A stretch of DNA of 15,198 bases from Nitrospirae bacterium GWC2_57_9 (GCA_001805085.1 MHEA01000178.1:1-15198), one strand, 5' to 3'. Numbered from the stretch's first letter, positions 1 to 5,793 are shown. Notes: generated by a model from the letters alone, not told the origin. Made by a program: numbers and translations.

Positions 1-51
1 AACAGAATGATTGCAAAATGAAATAGAATGTTATCGGAGTTCAGCTGTTTT

Positions 52-57
52 TATAAT
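52..57 (+). promoter_or_regulatory. Candidate -10 box ahead of the TSUP operon
   Basis: A perfect TATAAT lies at 52-57. A start site would fall near 64, just before the purine-rich ribosome site at 65-75 (GGGGGGAAGG) that serves the ATG at 82. No good -35 hexamer is seen at the usual distance (TTATCG at 31-36 gives only a 15-bp spacer), so this is a tentative call in an AT-rich leader cut by the window edge. Confidence 0.35.
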
Positions 58-81
58 TATTGAAGGGGGGAAGGTTAAGAA

Positions 82-1104
82 ATGGTACATCATGCAAAGG
101 TTTTGATCCTGGTTCTCATCGTAGCAGCCGTGCTCGCTTCAGCAGGCGTTGTCCTCGCTCAGGATACTCATGGCTCCGCTCCCGCTGCCGCAGCGACTGC
201 CACGGCACCGGGTGATCCCCACGCGGCCGATGCAGCACCGGCAGCAGCGGCGTCGACCACACCCTGGTGGGTATGGCCGCTGGCATTGTTCATTGTCACG
301 TTCATCCTCGGCATCCTGGCCGTGCTCGGCGGCGTCGGCGGCGGCGTCCTGTTCGTGCCGATCGTGGGCGGTTTCTTTCCATTCAACATCGACTTCGTAA
401 GGGGCGCCGGCCTCCTCGTGGCGCTCGCAGGCGCCCTCGCGGCCGGCCCCGGCCTGCTCAAAAGGAACCTGGCCAGCATCCGCCTGGCGCTTCCTGTTGC
501 GCTGATAGCCTCTGCAGCGGCAATCGTCGGAGCCATGATCGGTCTCGCGCTCAAACCCCATGTCGTCAATACGCTGCTGGGCGCGACCATCCTGTTCATC
601 GTCGCCATCATGGCAACGGCGAAGAAGTCCGATTTCCCCGTCGTTCCGAAGCCGGACGCATTGTCCCAGAGCCTGGGCATCATGGGCATCTACCGGGAGG
701 AGTCTCTCGGCAAGGATGTTGAATGGAATGTGCACAAAACGCCGATCGGCCTCGCCCTGTTCATCGTGATCGGGGTCATGGCCGGCATGTTCGGCCTCGG
801 GGCCGGCTGGGCCAACGTACCCGTGCTGAACCTGCTCATGGGCGCGCCGCTCAAGATCTCGGTTGCGACCAGCAAGTTCCTGCTCTCCATCACGGACACT
901 TCCGCGGCATGGGTCTATCTGAACCAGGGCGCGGTGCTTCCCATGATCGTAGTGCCGTCCCTCGTCGGTATCATGCTCGGGTCAATGGTCGGCGTGAAGA
1001 TCCTCGCCAAATCAAAGCCCAAGGCGATCAAGTGGATGGTCATCGGCCTTTTGCTCTTTGCAGGACTCAGGTCCCTTCTCAAGGGACTTGGAATCTGGAA
1101 CTAG
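82..1104 (+). CDS. TauE/SafE (TSUP) family membrane permease with signal peptide
   Basis: This is a 340-residue polytopic inner-membrane protein of the TSUP family, whose members move sulfite, sulfoacetate or related anions; the substrate cannot be read here. Residues 1-26 look like a cleavable signal (hydrophobic core, VLA before Q27). An Ala/Pro-rich linker follows at 30-60. The two family repeats come next: the first opens with the glycine-rich GGVGGGVLFVPI at about 83-94, and the second with GMFGLGAGWANVPVLN at about 235-250. A long soluble loop at 180-218 separates the halves. A signal peptide plus Ala-rich spacer is not usual in short TSUP proteins but fits an N-out topology. A strong purine-rich Shine-Dalgarno at 65-75 supports this ATG. 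It is followed after 12 bp by a small membrane gene, so the two are probably co-transcribed. Confidence 0.85.
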   Translation: MVHHAKVLILVLIVAAVLASAGVVLAQDTHGSAPAAAATATAPGDPHAADAAPAAAASTTPWWVWPLALFIVTFILGILAVLGGVGGGVLFVPIVGGFFPFNIDFVRGAGLLVALAGALAAGPGLLKRNLASIRLALPVALIASAAAIVGAMIGLALKPHVVNTLLGATILFIVAIMATAKKSDFPVVPKPDALSQSLGIMGIYREESLGKDVEWNVHKTPIGLALFIVIGVMAGMFGLGAGWANVPVLNLLMGAPLKISVATSKFLLSITDTSAAWVYLNQGAVLPMIVVPSLVGIMLGSMVGVKILAKSKPKAIKWMVIGLLLFAGLRSLLKGLGIWN

Positions 1105-1116
1105 GAGGAAATAAAA

Positions 1117-1536
1117 ATGAGTAATTTAAAAACCCAGGCATCGGAAGAACAGATGGCGTACGCAGGCGTTCTCAATGTGGGCATGTGGTTCGGGCTTGCA
1201 TTGCTTATCATCACCTTCTTTGTATATATTTCGGGAGTGCTCCCCAGCTATGTACCGATAGACGATCTGCCCAAGTATTGGACCATGAGAGTGCACGACT
1301 TCAACGTGGCCCTCAACGCTCCGACGGGATGGCACTGGACCTCGCTTGTAGGGAGAGGCGATTACCTGAATTTTGTCGGTATCGCAATCCTCTCGGGACT
1401 CACCATCTTGTGCTACCTGGTGATCCTGCCTATCCTGATCAGGAAGAAGGACACACCCTATGTCGTTATTGCTATTGTGGAAGTGCTCGTGCTGTCGCTT
1501 GCGGCCAGCGGCCTGTTAAAGGTCGGCGGGCATTGA
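1117..1536 (+). CDS. Small three-helix membrane protein, DUF1634-like partner of TSUP
   Basis: This 139-residue membrane protein has three hydrophobic segments at about 21-42, 85-108 and 112-135. The loop between the first two is roughly 40 residues and aromatic-rich (LPKYWTMRVHDF, GWHWTSL). Size and helix pattern resemble DUF1634 proteins, which often sit next to TSUP permeases; I infer membership from context and topology, not from a firm motif. The stop of the upstream permease overlaps a good ribosome site (TAGGAGGAAA), giving tight translational linkage. A terminator follows at 1568, so the pair forms a closed two-gene operon. The likely role is accessory subunit of the permease. Confidence 0.7.
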   Translation: MSNLKTQASEEQMAYAGVLNVGMWFGLALLIITFFVYISGVLPSYVPIDDLPKYWTMRVHDFNVALNAPTGWHWTSLVGRGDYLNFVGIAILSGLTILCYLVILPILIRKKDTPYVVIAIVEVLVLSLAASGLLKVGGH

Positions 1537-1567
1537 TTCACGTCATCGCTTCAGTATTTTTATCTAA

Positions 1568-1591
1568 GGCGGCCTCCGGGCCGCCATTTTT
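1568..1591 (+). terminator. Rho-independent terminator of the TSUP operon
   Basis: A perfect 7-bp GC stem (GGCGGCC at 1568-1574 with GGCCGCC at 1579-1585) has a TCCG tetraloop and is followed by ATTTTTG. It lies 32 bp after the stop of the small membrane gene. Confidence 0.85.
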
Positions 1592-1630
1592 GTGTGGTAT
1601 ACCAGGCATGGTCTTCCCCAGCGAGGTCTT

Positions 1631-1813
1631 CTAAGAAGTAGTGTCTTTGTCCTTGTCGAGACCGATAAAAAAGGAGGCTATTGTGGCCGTTACATAGCCG
1701 AATACGGCGAATTCATAGATCGCGAGAACCAGGCAGAGCAGCCGACTTTTGGGAGGGTGTACCAAGGGGTATGCGTGCAGACGACCACCGGCGGGATGAG
1801 CCATCACGCTCAA
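1631..1813 (-). pseudogene. C-terminal remnant of a voltage-gated-type ion channel
   Basis: The minus-strand reading frame encodes about 60 residues. Its second half, SRLLCLVLAIYEFAVFGYV followed by TATIASFFIGLDKDKD, matches the last pore helix (S6) and tail of bacterial six-helix potassium-channel-type proteins, where LCLLLALYxFAVFGYVTATLAxFF is typical. Everything upstream is missing: the pore filter, S1-S5 and a proper start. The frame closes with TAA only four codons before the first ATG (1813). On the plus strand the YtkA-like remnant begins at about 1800, so the two fragments abut, as expected from a deletion junction. The family call rests on pattern recognition of one helix. Confidence 0.5.
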
Positions 1814-1923
1814 AGCGGACAGTTATCCTTTGGTGAAGGGCGACAACACCATGACGATCACGGTAGCCGATCCGGCCGGAAAGGCGGTTACCGATGCAAA
1901 AGTGAATTCTGGAGTGAGCGCTA

Positions 1924-1945
1924 ACCCCGCAGCTTGCTGCGGGGT
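1924..1945. repeat. REP-like palindrome, copy 1
   Basis: Perfect 10-bp arms (ACCCCGCAGC / GCTGCGGGGT) flank a TT centre. It shares the 12-bp core GCAGCTTGCTGC with a second palindrome 65 bp downstream, in the same orientation judged by the TT loop. It lies inside the insert that splits the YtkA-like remnant. This resembles REP elements mobilised by IS200/IS605-type REP transposases; no transposase is present in the window. Confidence 0.7.
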
Positions 1946-1988
1946 CAGCGAGCGAATACAACTATAATTACACCTAGAGAATCGAGAT

Positions 1989-2010
1989 TCCCTGCAGCTT
2001 GCTGCAGGGA
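1989..2010. repeat. REP-like palindrome, copy 2
   Basis: Perfect 10-bp arms (TCCCTGCAGC / GCTGCAGGGA) flank a TT centre, with the same core as copy 1. A small inverted repeat GAATC-GA-GATTC (1979-1990) runs into its left edge. The two palindromes with the short spacer between them look like one composite repeat unit. Confidence 0.7.
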
Positions 2011-2209
2011 GCTGCAATGTCCGGTTCTCTATGCCGCCGATGCCGGGCATGGCGATCATAGATTCGACCACACAGGCAGGCGCGCGGGGAAGAGGACAAG
2101 GCGACGGTCAATGCTCCCGAAGGGGGGGATGGAAGGCCGGGGTGAGCGCTGAGCGGCCGGGAAATGCCGGCAACAGCAGCGTACAATCTTGATGCCCGGT
2201 GATTGCGGG

Positions 2210-2719
2210 TCACTTTGCCGTTCTTCGCGTTTGCCTCACGGGCTTGTTCACTTCCGGCGACAGGATCAGCTTCGGAGGAATTCCCTGGGCTCCCAGGATG
2301 TCGACGAGCTGATCAAGGGAGGCAGCTATGCTCTTGAGGTTCTTCGTGTGCAGTCTTTCCAGGCCTGCTACCAGCAGGCCCTGTGCTACTTCCGGCGCCT
2401 TCTTGACCAGGCGTTCTCCCTGACCGGTCAGCTCGACCCGGACGACGCGGCGGTCCTCCTGGGAGCGCACGCGCCTGGCCAGGCCGCGGGACTCGAGCCG
2501 GTCCAGAATGCCCACGACCGTCGCGGCATGGAGATGCATGCGTGCCGCAATGTCCGATACCATGATCGGCGCTCCCTCGGCGATCGTCTTGATGGCCCAG
2601 AGCTGCGGGCCGGTAATCCCTGTCCTGCGCTCGACATCCTTCGAATGCTCATTCACGACCTGAAAGACGCGGCGGATGTCGTCGATAATATCCGCAACAA
2701 GGTCCGTTCTCTCACCCAT
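2210..2719 (-). CDS. MarR family transcriptional regulator
   Basis: This 169-residue protein has the MarR winged-helix layout: dimerisation helix at 5-30, DNA-binding domain from about 38 to 105 (QLWAIKTIAEGAPIMVSDIA, then HAATVVGILDRLESRGLARR), and the wing SQEDRRVVRVELTGQGE at about 86-102, which carries the family's DxR-type signature. A C-terminal dimerisation helix follows, then a short basic tail (RQTRRTAK). GGAAGGAGAGAG immediately upstream of the ATG is a clear ribosome site. The gene is divergent from the 127-residue protein at 3058. The 338-bp gap holds a perfect MarR-like operator overlapping a strong promoter, so this regulator probably represses that promoter and perhaps itself. 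The ligand is unknown. Confidence 0.9.
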   Translation of the reverse strand: MGERTDLVADIIDDIRRVFQVVNEHSKDVERRTGITGPQLWAIKTIAEGAPIMVSDIAARMHLHAATVVGILDRLESRGLARRVRSQEDRRVVRVELTGQGERLVKKAPEVAQGLLVAGLERLHTKNLKSIAASLDQLVDILGAQGIPPKLILSPEVNKPVRQTRRTAK

Positions 2720-2856
2720 GTAACTCTCTCCTTCCGCCTTTCCTCGGCATACGGTCCGGATACAAAAATCAGTTTGAACAAGCCCGGGAAACGCCCATCA
2801 CGGGCAGCGTGATCGCTGTCCAACCTCTTGGAAAACCGGGATAATCACGTATAGCC

Positions 2857-2885
2857 TTGACAAGATCGAACGTTGGTGGTATTAG
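2857..2885 (+). promoter_or_regulatory. Sigma70-type promoter for the 127-aa protein gene
   Basis: TTGACA (2857-2862), a 17-bp spacer and TATTAG (2880-2885) form a near-consensus promoter reading rightwards. The -10 box overlaps the left end of the dyad operator at 2883-2900. Initiation near 2892 would give a leader of about 165 nt before the ATG at 3058. The leader contains a 16-codon open frame (2912-2962) without a ribosome site. Confidence 0.7.
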
Positions 2886-2900
2886 TTTGTACACAAACTA
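2883..2900. promoter_or_regulatory. MarR-type operator (8-bp perfect dyad)
   Basis: TAGTTTGT-AC-ACAAACTA is a perfect inverted repeat of 8-bp arms with a 2-bp centre, the size and AT-rich character of MarR-family sites. It covers the -10 box and probable start of the rightward promoter, a classic repression position, and lies 164 bp upstream of the divergent MarR gene. Binding by that protein is an inference. Confidence 0.75.
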
Positions 2901-3057
2901 TTGCTCTTCAAATGATTGCTTCAGGGAGAATTATACAGGACCTGACGAACAATACAACCTGAATTTGCGCCGGGGCAACCGATAATCGACGCTTCGGCTT
3001 CGCAGGAAGAGGGGATCCAATTACCATCGAATATTTTTTCCAAACGGAGGTGACCCT

Positions 3058-3441
3058 ATGAACTATCTCGATAAGCTGGACTGGAACACCATCAAGGCCG
3101 ATCTTGAGAAAGGACTGAACCAGGGGCTGGTCGCCGTCAAGAAGGGCGCCCTGGAGGTCAAAAAGAAGGCCGGCGAACTGAGCGAGGAAGGCAAGCGACA
3201 GTACAACCTGATCTCGCTCAAGACAAAAGTGCATAAGAGCATGTCCGAGCTGGGAGCGCGCGTCTACTCCCTGACGCAGTCGAGCAGGAAGAATCCGCTG
3301 CTCGATGCAAGGGTAAAGGACATCGTGGCGCGGATCAGCAAGAACGAGACGAGCATTCTGTCCCTCGAGAGAGGGCAGAAGAAGGCCGTTCCCCGGGCCC
3401 GGAAGAAAACAGCACGAGCGGTATCCTCCCGTTCACGGTAA
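3058..3441 (+). CDS. Small basic, mostly helical protein; likely MarR target
   Basis: I do not recognise a named family for this 127-residue protein. It has no signal peptide or membrane segment and appears almost wholly helical. A conserved-looking N-terminal part (DWNTIKADLEKGLNQGLVAV, then KKGALEVKKKAGELSEEGKR) is followed by a central helix at about 55-75 and a coiled-coil-like helix at 83-105. The extremely basic tail at 108-127 (KKAVPRARKKTARAVSSRSR) is reminiscent of histone H1-like or nucleic-acid-binding tails. Similar small Lys/Glu-rich helical proteins occur in Geobacter-type and related bacteria. The start is fixed by an excellent ribosome site (GGAGGTGA). It sits alone between a MarR-controlled promoter and a strong terminator, so it is probably monocistronic. 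Confidence 0.75.
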   Translation: MNYLDKLDWNTIKADLEKGLNQGLVAVKKGALEVKKKAGELSEEGKRQYNLISLKTKVHKSMSELGARVYSLTQSSRKNPLLDARVKDIVARISKNETSILSLERGQKKAVPRARKKTARAVSSRSR

Positions 3442-3466
3442 CCGATGACGGGATCTTCACACTCAG

Positions 3467-3508
3467 CGGTGCCGGAGGCCTGCCATTCCTCCGGCACCGG
3501 TTCTTTTT
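3467..3508 (+). terminator. Strong Rho-independent terminator
   Basis: A perfect 12-bp stem (CGGTGCCGGAGG at 3467-3478 with CCTCCGGCACCG at 3488-3499) with a 9-nt loop is followed by TTCTTTTT. It separates the 127-aa gene from the ClC gene. Confidence 0.9.
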
Positions 3509-3567
3509 CCCGGTGCCTGCCCGGGAACCGGAATCCTGGAGCTTAGAGGAAGGGTCGTGCAGCTTCC

Positions 3568-4926
3568 ATGAGAAAAAAGATCGTCGAGGAGTCCGTTCTC
3601 TTTATCAGTATCTTCAAGTGGCTGTTCCTGGCATCCTGCATCGGGATCATCGTGGGCCTGTCCACTACCGTTTTCCTGAAATTCCTCGGCCTGGGCATTG
3701 CCGGCGCGGCCCGTTATCCGTACTATTACCTGTTGCTTCCGGTCGCGCTGTTCGCGAGCGCGCTTATCGTACGGGTCTTTGCACCCGATGCCGAAGGACA
3801 TGGCACGGAACGGATCATAGAAGCGGTGCACAGGCATTCGGGAAGGATGAAGCTTGCCGTCGTGCCCGTCAAACTTGCGGCAACGGTAATTACCATCGCC
3901 TTCGGCGGTTCTGCCGGGAAAGAAGGTCCTGCAGCCCAGATCGGCGCTGCGCTTTCCTCCGGCTTTTCGCGGCTGTTCCGCTTCGGGGACCGGGACCGGA
4001 AAAAGCTGGTGATCTGCGGGATCAGCGCGGGTTTTGCAACCGTATTCGGGACGCCCATCGCGGGCGCGCTCTTCGGAGTTGAAGTACTGTTCGTCGGCAG
4101 CATGCTCTATGATGTGCTGCTGCCCTCTTTTGTTGCCGGGATCGTGGGGTATCAGGTGTCGGCTGCGCTGGGCGTCACCTATTTCCAGGGGATCCACTGC
4201 GCGATCCCTGCGTTCAGCAGCTATTTTTTTCTGAAGGTTTGCGCGGCAGGACTGTTCTTCGGCCTTTCAGCTCTGGTCTTCATAGAGATCCTCGGCTTGT
4301 TTCATCGGCTGTCCCGGCGGCTTACGATCCGAACGCCCTATAAGGGATTGATCGGCGGGATCATCCTGTTAGCTCTTTCGTTCCTGTTCTCGACGCGGTA
4401 CCTGGGTCTTGGCATCGATACGATCGAGGGGGCACTGGCAGGCGGACCGGTTCCGGCTGCGTCCTTTGTCCTTAAAATGGTGTTCACGGCCGTAACGCTC
4501 ACGTTCGGCGGCAGCGGCGGCATTATCACTCCGATCTTTTTCGTCGGGTCCACAGCAGGACACGCCTTCGGCAGCCTCATGGGCTTCGATACCGCGCTGT
4601 TCGCTTCTATCGGGATGGTGGCCCTTCTTGCCGGAGCAGCGAACACCCCGATCTCGGCCAGTATCATGGCAATGGAACTGTTCGGACCTGAGATAGCACC
4701 CTACGCTTCGGTCGCCTGCATCATCAGTTATCTTATGACCGGCCACCGGAGCGTCTACCCCAGCCAGATCCTGGCGCTCGCGAAATCGTCTTCACTTGCC
4801 GTTCCCACGGGCAGTGAAATGAGGGATGCTGGCAACATCCATCTTCACCTGAGGAGGAAAACGGTCAGCACAGGGGTGCTGGTCTGGATCGAGAAACTCA
4901 AAAAAATGCTGAAACGATCGAGATAA
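3568..4926 (+). CDS. ClC family chloride channel/proton antiporter without CBS domains
   Basis: This 452-residue inner-membrane ClC permease carries most family signatures. At 117-121 is GKEGP, with E119 at the position of the external gating glutamate (E148 of E. coli ClC). GGIITP at 317-322 is the third filter segment. SVYPSQIL at 395-402 places Y397 where E. coli has the chloride-coordinating Y445. The first filter segment, normally GSGIP, reads GHGTE at 77-81, so the anion-coordinating serine is replaced by histidine. No CBS pair follows; the protein ends in a short basic tail. A GAGGAAGGG ribosome site lies about 14 nt upstream of the ATG, slightly far. It could be a chloride/proton exchanger or a variant with another anion preference. 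It appears to be its own unit between a terminator and the promoter at 4992. Confidence 0.9.
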   Translation: MRKKIVEESVLFISIFKWLFLASCIGIIVGLSTTVFLKFLGLGIAGAARYPYYYLLLPVALFASALIVRVFAPDAEGHGTERIIEAVHRHSGRMKLAVVPVKLAATVITIAFGGSAGKEGPAAQIGAALSSGFSRLFRFGDRDRKKLVICGISAGFATVFGTPIAGALFGVEVLFVGSMLYDVLLPSFVAGIVGYQVSAALGVTYFQGIHCAIPAFSSYFFLKVCAAGLFFGLSALVFIEILGLFHRLSRRLTIRTPYKGLIGGIILLALSFLFSTRYLGLGIDTIEGALAGGPVPAASFVLKMVFTAVTLTFGGSGGIITPIFFVGSTAGHAFGSLMGFDTALFASIGMVALLAGAANTPISASIMAMELFGPEIAPYASVACIISYLMTGHRSVYPSQILALAKSSSLAVPTGSEMRDAGNIHLHLRRKTVSTGVLVWIEKLKKMLKRSR

Positions 4927-4942
4927 TAAATCTTAGGTTGTA

Positions 4943-4972
4943 CTCTTTTTGTGCTTTACCGCGAAAAAAGAG
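4943..4972. terminator. Weak A/T hairpin after the ClC gene
   Basis: CTCTTTTT (4943-4950) and AAAAAGAG (4965-4972) form an 8-bp stem with a 14-nt loop, 16 bp after the ClC stop. The stem is AT-rich and has no separate U-run, so termination would be weak. It is the only candidate between ClC and the next promoter. Confidence 0.3.
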
Positions 4973-4973
4973 G

Positions 4974-5021
4974 AAAGTATCGTGATTCCTGTTTACAGAA
5001 GAAAACCTGTTATGCTAAAGT
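4974..5021 (+). promoter_or_regulatory. Conserved promoter element of X1 (copy 1)
   Basis: The stretch 4974-5001 matches 12583-12610 at 25 of 28 positions (AAAGTAT, three variable bases, then GATTCCTGTTTACAGAAG). Within it TTTACA (4992-4997) is followed after 18 bp by TAAAGT (5016-5021). The ATG of X1 is only 5 bp further on, so a transcript from here would start at or next to the ATG. CTGT-TT-ACAG (4989-4998) is a dyad overlapping the -35 box and could be an operator. Conservation in two diverged cassettes is the main support. Confidence 0.65.
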
Positions 5022-5026
5022 CTTTC

Positions 5027-5443
5027 ATGCATTGCTGCAAGCTACAGAGGGGCGTGTCGTGGGTCCTGCTGATCTACTTTGCGCTCTTTATCGTCCCGCC
5101 GCTCTCCACTTTTGCGCCATCCCCGGCAGCACCTGGCGCTCCTGATGCAGGATACCGTCTGGTCATGCAGGGCCATGGGGCTCCGATGCTGCTCTTCGAT
5201 GTCATTCTCTGGCAAAATCTGAAAAAGACGAAGCAGTCAGAAGAGTTTCTGCACGTGAGCCCCGACGCAGGGCATGAAACCGCAATTGCCGGCCAATCGG
5301 CCGCTGACGCGATCCTGACCCGCTTCAGGTCATATCCGTCCTGCTGTGCAGACGTAACCGGTACTGTTTCGCCTTTTCACCGATCACGTTCATCCTCCAT
5401 TCGTTTCACAAGATCCGGTACAGCTCCCCCTTCTTTCCCGTAA
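5027..5443 (+). CDS. X-family short exported protein, copy 1 (unknown function)
   Basis: I do not recognise this family. From the ATG at 5027 the protein has 138 residues. An export signal comes first (basic start, hydrophobic WVLLIYFALFIVPPLS at 12-27, likely cleavage after STFA). A Pro/Ala-rich stretch follows, then the conserved core LLFDVILWQNLKKTK at 55-69, a variable region, and a conserved tail RSSSIRFTRSGTAPPSF at 121-137. Its paralogue at 12637 has the core at exactly the same residues when both start at these ATGs; that and the promoter position decide the start over upstream TTG/ATG options. There is no ribosome site, consistent with leaderless translation. Synonymous differences between the copies argue for selection at protein level. 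It heads the operon with LapA1. Periplasmic or signal-anchored location is inferred. Confidence 0.7.
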   Translation: MHCCKLQRGVSWVLLIYFALFIVPPLSTFAPSPAAPGAPDAGYRLVMQGHGAPMLLFDVILWQNLKKTKQSEEFLHVSPDAGHETAIAGQSAADAILTRFRSYPSCCADVTGTVSPFHRSRSSSIRFTRSGTAPPSFP

Positions 5444-5468
5444 CAGGTGCCAGGCACGGAATATGGAA

Positions 5469-5486
5469 CGGACAGCCCTTTGTCCG
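5469..5486 (+). other. Intergenic hairpin between X1 and LapA1
   Basis: CGGACA (5469-5474) and TGTCCG (5481-5486) form a 6-bp stem with a 6-nt loop. A run of seven T follows only at 5500-5506, too far for a standard terminator. A second tiny palindrome GTGCC-A-GGCAC is at 5447-5457. Copy 2 also has a hairpin in this gap, with a different sequence. Processing or attenuation between the two genes is possible but unproven. Confidence 0.35.
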
Positions 5487-5525
5487 ACGATACATGCCCG
5501 TTTTTTTACCTGAAGAGGGAGGAAT

Positions 5526-5768
5526 ATGATCCACATTGTCCTGATATTGATCGTTGCCGGGACGGTCTTGACTTTTTCCGCGCAGAATGAGATCCCGACC
5601 ACTGTCTCTTTCCTGGTCTGGCAGTTCGAGCTTTCTCCCGGGCTGGCGGCAGCTGTCGCCATGCTGGCCGGTATTGTCCTGATGCAGCTGCTTGCCAGTC
5701 TTCGCTCAAAACAGCAGGCCGGTTCCCGGAGAAGCCTGGAATCCCTGAGCAGGCGTTATCGCTGGTAG
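5526..5768 (+). CDS. LapA-domain (DUF1049) small membrane protein, copy 1
   Basis: This 80-residue protein has two hydrophobic helices (1-20 and about 35-58) around the family signature FSAQNEIPTTVSFLVWQFEL, in the LapA/DUF1049 pattern (QN...V...FL.W...). A basic tail ends in SRRYRW. In E. coli, LapA (YciS) is an inner-membrane protein working with LapB in control of lipopolysaccharide synthesis; many LapA-domain proteins elsewhere have no known role. GGGAGGAAT is a strong ribosome site. The paralogue at 13200 has the same length and the same terminal RRxRW. It is followed without a gap by the glycerate kinase gene, so it is in the same operon. Confidence 0.85.
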   Translation: MIHIVLILIVAGTVLTFSAQNEIPTTVSFLVWQFELSPGLAAAVAMLAGIVLMQLLASLRSKQQAGSRRSLESLSRRYRW

Positions 5769-5793
5769 AATGCCGGAGCGAACGAGGAAGAGC

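Larger units (their letters stand above)
1800..2145 (+). pseudogene. Broken YtkA/FixH-like gene interrupted by a REP-bearing insert
   Basis: In the frame with codons starting at 1800, the sequence reads AITLKADSYPLVKGDNTMTI, then TVADPAGKAVTDAKVN up to 1907. This is the beta-strand core of YtkA-like/FixH-like domains (PLxxGxNxxxVxVxDxxGKxVxDAxV). The same frame resumes at 2019 with VRFSMPPMPGMAIIDSTTQA, the family's methionine/proline-rich MPxMPGM segment. Between them lie about 111 bp that carry two palindromes and an in-frame TAA at 1965. After about 2085 the match continues in another frame (DKATVNAPEGG), so there is also a frameshift. No start is visible, and the 5' part is lost at the junction with the channel remnant. 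Intact relatives are periplasmic and sit in copper or heavy-metal efflux or oxidase-assembly clusters. Confidence 0.6.
4974..5768 (+). repeat. Duplicated cassette, copy 1 (promoter, X1, LapA1)
   Basis: This segment and 12583-13442 share the same order of parts: 28-bp upstream element, TTTACA-18-TAWAGT promoter, X-family gene, a GC-rich hairpin in the intergenic gap, and an 80-codon LapA-domain gene. The proteins are clearly paralogous, but the DNA has diverged, mainly at third codon positions. The gap between the two genes is 82 bp here and 152 bp in copy 2. Confidence 0.8.

Noticed and set aside
1592..1924. A 110-codon plus-strand open frame across the channel and YtkA-like remnants
   Set aside because: It is out of frame with the recognisable YtkA-like reading and antisense to the channel remnant; its translation has no family features.
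1924..2010. The two palindromes as the beginning of a CRISPR array
   Set aside because: There are only two units, each an internal palindrome, with a single 43-bp gap and no regular repeat-spacer pattern or cas genes.
2189..2812. A 207-codon plus-strand open frame covering the MarR gene
   Set aside because: It is antisense to a clear MarR protein, has no recognisable motif and no ribosome site; long antisense frames are expected at this GC content.
2912..2962. A 16-codon open frame in the leader of the 127-aa gene, a possible leader peptide
   Set aside because: It has no Shine-Dalgarno, no regulatory codon run and no paired terminator/antiterminator structure; chance is a sufficient explanation.
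4949..5026. An upstream extension of X1 starting at TTG 4949 or ATG 5012
   Set aside because: It would run through the conserved promoter element, and only the ATG at 5027 aligns with the paralogue's start.
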